Origin: Candidatus Zambryskiibacteriota bacterium
Lineage (GTDB): Bacteria; Patescibacteriota; Minisyncoccia; Phycocordibacterales; Zambryskibacteraceae
Assembly: GCA_024654145.1 (NCBI GenBank)
Contig: JANLIM010000020.1
Location: 1-6,034, forward strand
Direction of reading: 5' to 3'
DNA length: 6,034 nt
Of the stretch, positions 3,854 through 6,034 are shown piece after piece. The notes beneath the pieces are model-generated. The model ran no database searches. It was not told the origin of the DNA and saw nothing but the letters and a program-made list of their open reading frames with translations. The position numbers were made by a program, and so were the translations under genes. Every line of letters begins with the position of its first letter. Positions within the stretch are counted from its first letter, which is position 1.

Positions 3854-4384
3854 ATGAAGGACACTGAAAACGATAATGAAATAGTGGAAGAGGAGCTTGA
3901 CGACTCTGTCGTTGCTGAAGAGCATGCTGGGGATGCTATTGCAAAACTGAAAGGCAAGCTTAAAGAGGCAGAGGGCAAGGCCAAGGAATATCTGGATGGA
4001 TGGCAGAGAAGCCAAGCCGACTTCACTAACATCCGTAAGCGGGATGAAGAAGCAAAGGTGGAGTTTCTTAAATTTGCTAATGCGGATCTGGTTTCTCAAC
4101 TTTTGCCTGTATTAGATAGTTTGGAACTTTCTTTACCACACGGGAACAAAGAGCTGGAAGTAATTTACAAACAGTTACTTTCGGTTTTAAAATCAAACGG
4201 TTTTGAAGAATCAAATCCGGTTGGAGAAAGGTTCGACCCACGTCTTCATGAATCAATAGGAACGATTCCTACAGACAAGAGTGAAGACGACCATAAGATA
4301 CTTGAAGTCGTGCAAAAAGGTTATATACTACAAGGCAAAATCATCCGTCCTGCAAAGGTTCGGATTGGTGAATTCAAAGAATAA
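3854..4384 (+). CDS. grpE: Nucleotide exchange factor GrpE
   Basis: GrpE is the dimeric cytoplasmic cochaperone that opens the DnaK nucleotide-binding domain to release ADP. The 176-residue product has an acidic disordered N-terminus (1-25), a long charged coiled-coil helix (about 26-75) containing EYLDGWQRSQADFTNIRKR (45-63), the four-helix-bundle segment LLPVLDSLELSL (83-94), and the C-terminal beta domain (about 125-176). The beta domain carries the family signature: GERFDPRLHESIG (124-136), then EVVQKGYILQGKIIRPAKVR (151-170). Length is in the usual range (about 175-200). The ATG at 3854 lies 24 bases after a perfect -10 and follows a weak AGGA. It is first in the operon with dnaK 44 bases downstream. 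hrcA, which often precedes grpE, is absent here. Confidence 0.96.
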   Translation: MKDTENDNEIVEEELDDSVVAEEHAGDAIAKLKGKLKEAEGKAKEYLDGWQRSQADFTNIRKRDEEAKVEFLKFANADLVSQLLPVLDSLELSLPHGNKELEVIYKQLLSVLKSNGFEESNPVGERFDPRLHESIGTIPTDKSEDDHKILEVVQKGYILQGKIIRPAKVRIGEFKE

Positions 4385-4428
4385 ACTTATTTAACTTATT
4401 AACCTTATTTAACTTTTTCAACTAACGT
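4384..4428 (+). repeat. 9-base tandem repeat filling the grpE-dnaK spacer
   Basis: Five 9-base units run without a gap from the last base of the grpE stop to the base before the dnaK ATG: AACTTATTT, AACTTATTA, ACCTTATTT, and two more degenerate copies at 4411 and 4420 that both begin AACT. An exact 12-mer CTTATTTAACTT recurs at 4386-4397 and 4404-4415. The units are pyrimidine-rich and contain no Shine-Dalgarno. Function is unknown. Confidence 0.8.
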
Positions 4429-6034
4429 ATGGCTAAAATAATTGGAATCGATTTGGGTACTACAAACTCCGCTGTTGCGGTCATGGAGGCGGGTAATCCA
4501 AAAATTATTGAGAACTCAGAAGGTGCACGTACAACACCTTCTATTGTCGCTATTTCTAAAACTGGTGAGCGACTTGTTGGTCTTCTTTCTAAGCGCCAGG
4601 CAGTGACGAACCCCAAGAACACTGTCTTCGGTATCAAGCGCTTCATCGGTCACACATTTTCCGACCCTGCCGTACAGAAGGACAAGGGCACCGTGCCTTA
4701 CGAGATGAAAGAGGGTGCAAATGGGGGTGTGTTAGTAAAGATGGGTGATAAGGATCACCGACCGGAAGAAATTTCTGCCATGATACTTCAGAAGTTGAAG
4801 GTAGACGCCGAGGCCAAGCTTGGTGAGAAGGTAACTCAAGCGATCATTACAGTACCTGCGTACTTCAATGACTCTCAACGTCAGGCTACCAAGGATGCCG
4901 GACAGATTGCGGGACTCGATGTGCTGCGTATTATCAACGAACCAACCGCAGCCGCTCTCGCGTACGGATTTAATAAAAAGAAGAATGAGAAGATTGCCGT
5001 CTTCGACTTCGGAGGCGGAACCTTTGATATCTCCATTCTTGAAGTGGGTGATGATGTGGTAGAAGTGAAATCAACTGACGGAGACTCTCACCTCGGAGGA
5101 AAGGACATTGATCAGAAGATTCTTAACTACATTGCAGACGAGTTTAAGAAAGAGTCCGGCATTGATGTAAGGAATGACGCTCTCGCGCTCCAGCGACTCG
5201 ATGAGGCAGCAGAGAAGGCCAAGATCGAGCTCTCTACCGCCACAGAGACTGAGATCAATATTCCGTTCATCACCTCAGATGCGAACGGCCCAAGGCACCT
5301 ACTCCTGAAGCTTTCACGCGCCAAGCTTGAGGAACTAGCCCGTGAATTTGTCGATCGTGCCATGGAGATCACCAAACGCGCTATGGAGGCATCGCCTTTT
5401 AAGGTAGATCAGATAGACGAGATTATTCTCGTAGGAGGACAGACTCGCATGCCAGCAATTTCAGAAGCTGCTAAAGCATTCTTCGGTAAGGAGCCAAACA
5501 AGAGTATTAACCCAGACGAAGTGGTCGCTCTTGGTGCAGCTATTCAGGGAGGTATTCTCGCTGGTGATGTTAAGGATGTTCTACTTCTTGATGTTATCCC
5601 TCTTTCTCTTGGTATCGAAACTATGGGAGGTGTTGCCACCAAGCTTATAGAAAAGAACACCACAATCCCATCAGCTAAGTCGCAGATCTTCTCAACCGCC
5701 GCAGACAACCAGACAAGCGTTGAGATTCATATTGTTCAGGGTGAACGCGCTATGGCTAGTGATAACAAATCTCTCGGCCGCTTTATCCTCGACGGCATCC
5801 CACCTTCACCTCGTGGCGTTCCTCAGGTTGAAGTGACCTTTGATATCGACGCCAACGGCATATTGAATGTGAGAGCGAAAGACAAGGCAAGCAACAAGGA
5901 ACAGTCCATCCGTATCGAAGCCGCATCGGGTCTTTCCAAAGAGGAGATTGAGAAAATGCAAAAGGATGCCGAAACTAATGCAACAGAAGATCAGAAGAAG
6001 AAAGACCTGGTTGATACAAAGAACACTGCAGAGC
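4429..6034 (+). CDS. dnaK: Chaperone DnaK (Hsp70), 3' end beyond the window
   Basis: DnaK is the ATP-driven cytoplasmic Hsp70 that binds unfolded segments, working with DnaJ and GrpE. The frame is open from the ATG at 4429 for 535 codons to the window edge. The nucleotide-binding domain (1 to about 380) shows IIGIDLGTTNS (4-14), ITVPAYFNDSQRQATKDAG (140-158), INEPTAAALAYG (169-180), FDFGGGTFD (192-200, Thr198 matching the autophosphorylated Thr199 of E. coli) and ILVGGQTRMP (333-342). The hydrophobic interdomain linker is VLLLD (384-388). The substrate-binding beta domain follows, and the sequence stops within the helical lid. Residues about 75-108 contain the lobe-I insert seen in Gram-negative-type Hsp70 but absent from Firmicutes. 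After the linker the usual DVTPLSLG reads DVIPLSLG (Ile390). The missing part should be roughly 100 residues. No Shine-Dalgarno is visible. dnaJ may follow but is not seen. Confidence 0.97.
   Translation, partial: MAKIIGIDLGTTNSAVAVMEAGNPKIIENSEGARTTPSIVAISKTGERLVGLLSKRQAVTNPKNTVFGIKRFIGHTFSDPAVQKDKGTVPYEMKEGANGGVLVKMGDKDHRPEEISAMILQKLKVDAEAKLGEKVTQAIITVPAYFNDSQRQATKDAGQIAGLDVLRIINEPTAAALAYGFNKKKNEKIAVFDFGGGTFDISILEVGDDVVEVKSTDGDSHLGGKDIDQKILNYIADEFKKESGIDVRNDALALQRLDEAAEKAKIELSTATETEINIPFITSDANGPRHLLLKLSRAKLEELAREFVDRAMEITKRAMEASPFKVDQIDEIILVGGQTRMPAISEAAKAFFGKEPNKSINPDEVVALGAAIQGGILAGDVKDVLLLDVIPLSLGIETMGGVATKLIEKNTTIPSAKSQIFSTAADNQTSVEIHIVQGERAMASDNKSLGRFILDGIPPSPRGVPQVEVTFDIDANGILNVRAKDKASNKEQSIRIEAASGLSKEEIEKMQKDAETNATEDQKKKDLVDTKNTAE

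Noticed and set aside
5127..5375. Minus-strand ORFs inside dnaK, rpoA, rpsD and other genes
   Set aside because: They lie wholly antisense to strongly conserved coding sequence, are Ser/Ala/Leu-rich as expected for antisense shadows, and have no start signals.

Overview
This window looks like a chromosomal segment from a bacterium of the Candidate Phyla Radiation (Patescibacteria), most likely Parcubacteria. That placement is an inference from several traits: cut-down ribosomal proteins (uL13 without the usual C-terminal tail, cysteine-free uS4), uS11 with a low-complexity N-terminal extension, almost no Shine-Dalgarno sequences before the ribosomal genes, and tight gene packing. All nine stop codons visible are TAA, and no gene has an in-frame TGA, so the standard code fits.

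Region 1 (1-3437, + strand) is the end of the ribosomal protein 'alpha' operon: the probable last codons of rpsM, then rpsK (uS11), rpsD (uS4), rpoA (RNA polymerase alpha), rplQ (bL17), rplM (uL13) and rpsI (uS9). It closes with a perfect-palindrome intrinsic terminator that begins inside the rpsI stop codon. The products are small- and large-subunit ribosomal proteins plus the alpha subunit that nucleates RNA polymerase assembly, so this is one transcription unit serving translation and transcription.

Region 2 (3438-3801) is a convergent intergenic region. Two more hairpins follow the terminator. Then comes a short gene on the minus strand, 3758 to 3591, encoding a 55-residue hydrophobic glycine-zipper membrane protein that I do not recognise. 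It has its own candidate promoter, a good Shine-Dalgarno and a candidate intrinsic terminator, so it looks like a complete monocistronic unit.

Region 3 (3802-6034, + strand) is the heat-shock chaperone operon grpE-dnaK; dnaK runs off the right edge after 535 codons. It starts from a near-consensus sigma70-type promoter (TTGTCA, 17 bp, TATAAT). The -35 core overlaps on the opposite strand with a perfect TTGACA that may drive the small membrane protein gene, so the two units are probably divergently transcribed from one compact control region holding TCAAGTWATC repeats. No CIRCE element and no hrcA are seen.

The most unusual structure is in the spacers. Those before rpsK, rpoA, rplQ and dnaK are built of degenerate short tandem repeats (period 7, 7, 7 and 9) running up to, or within a few bases of, the start codon, where a ribosome binding site would be expected.
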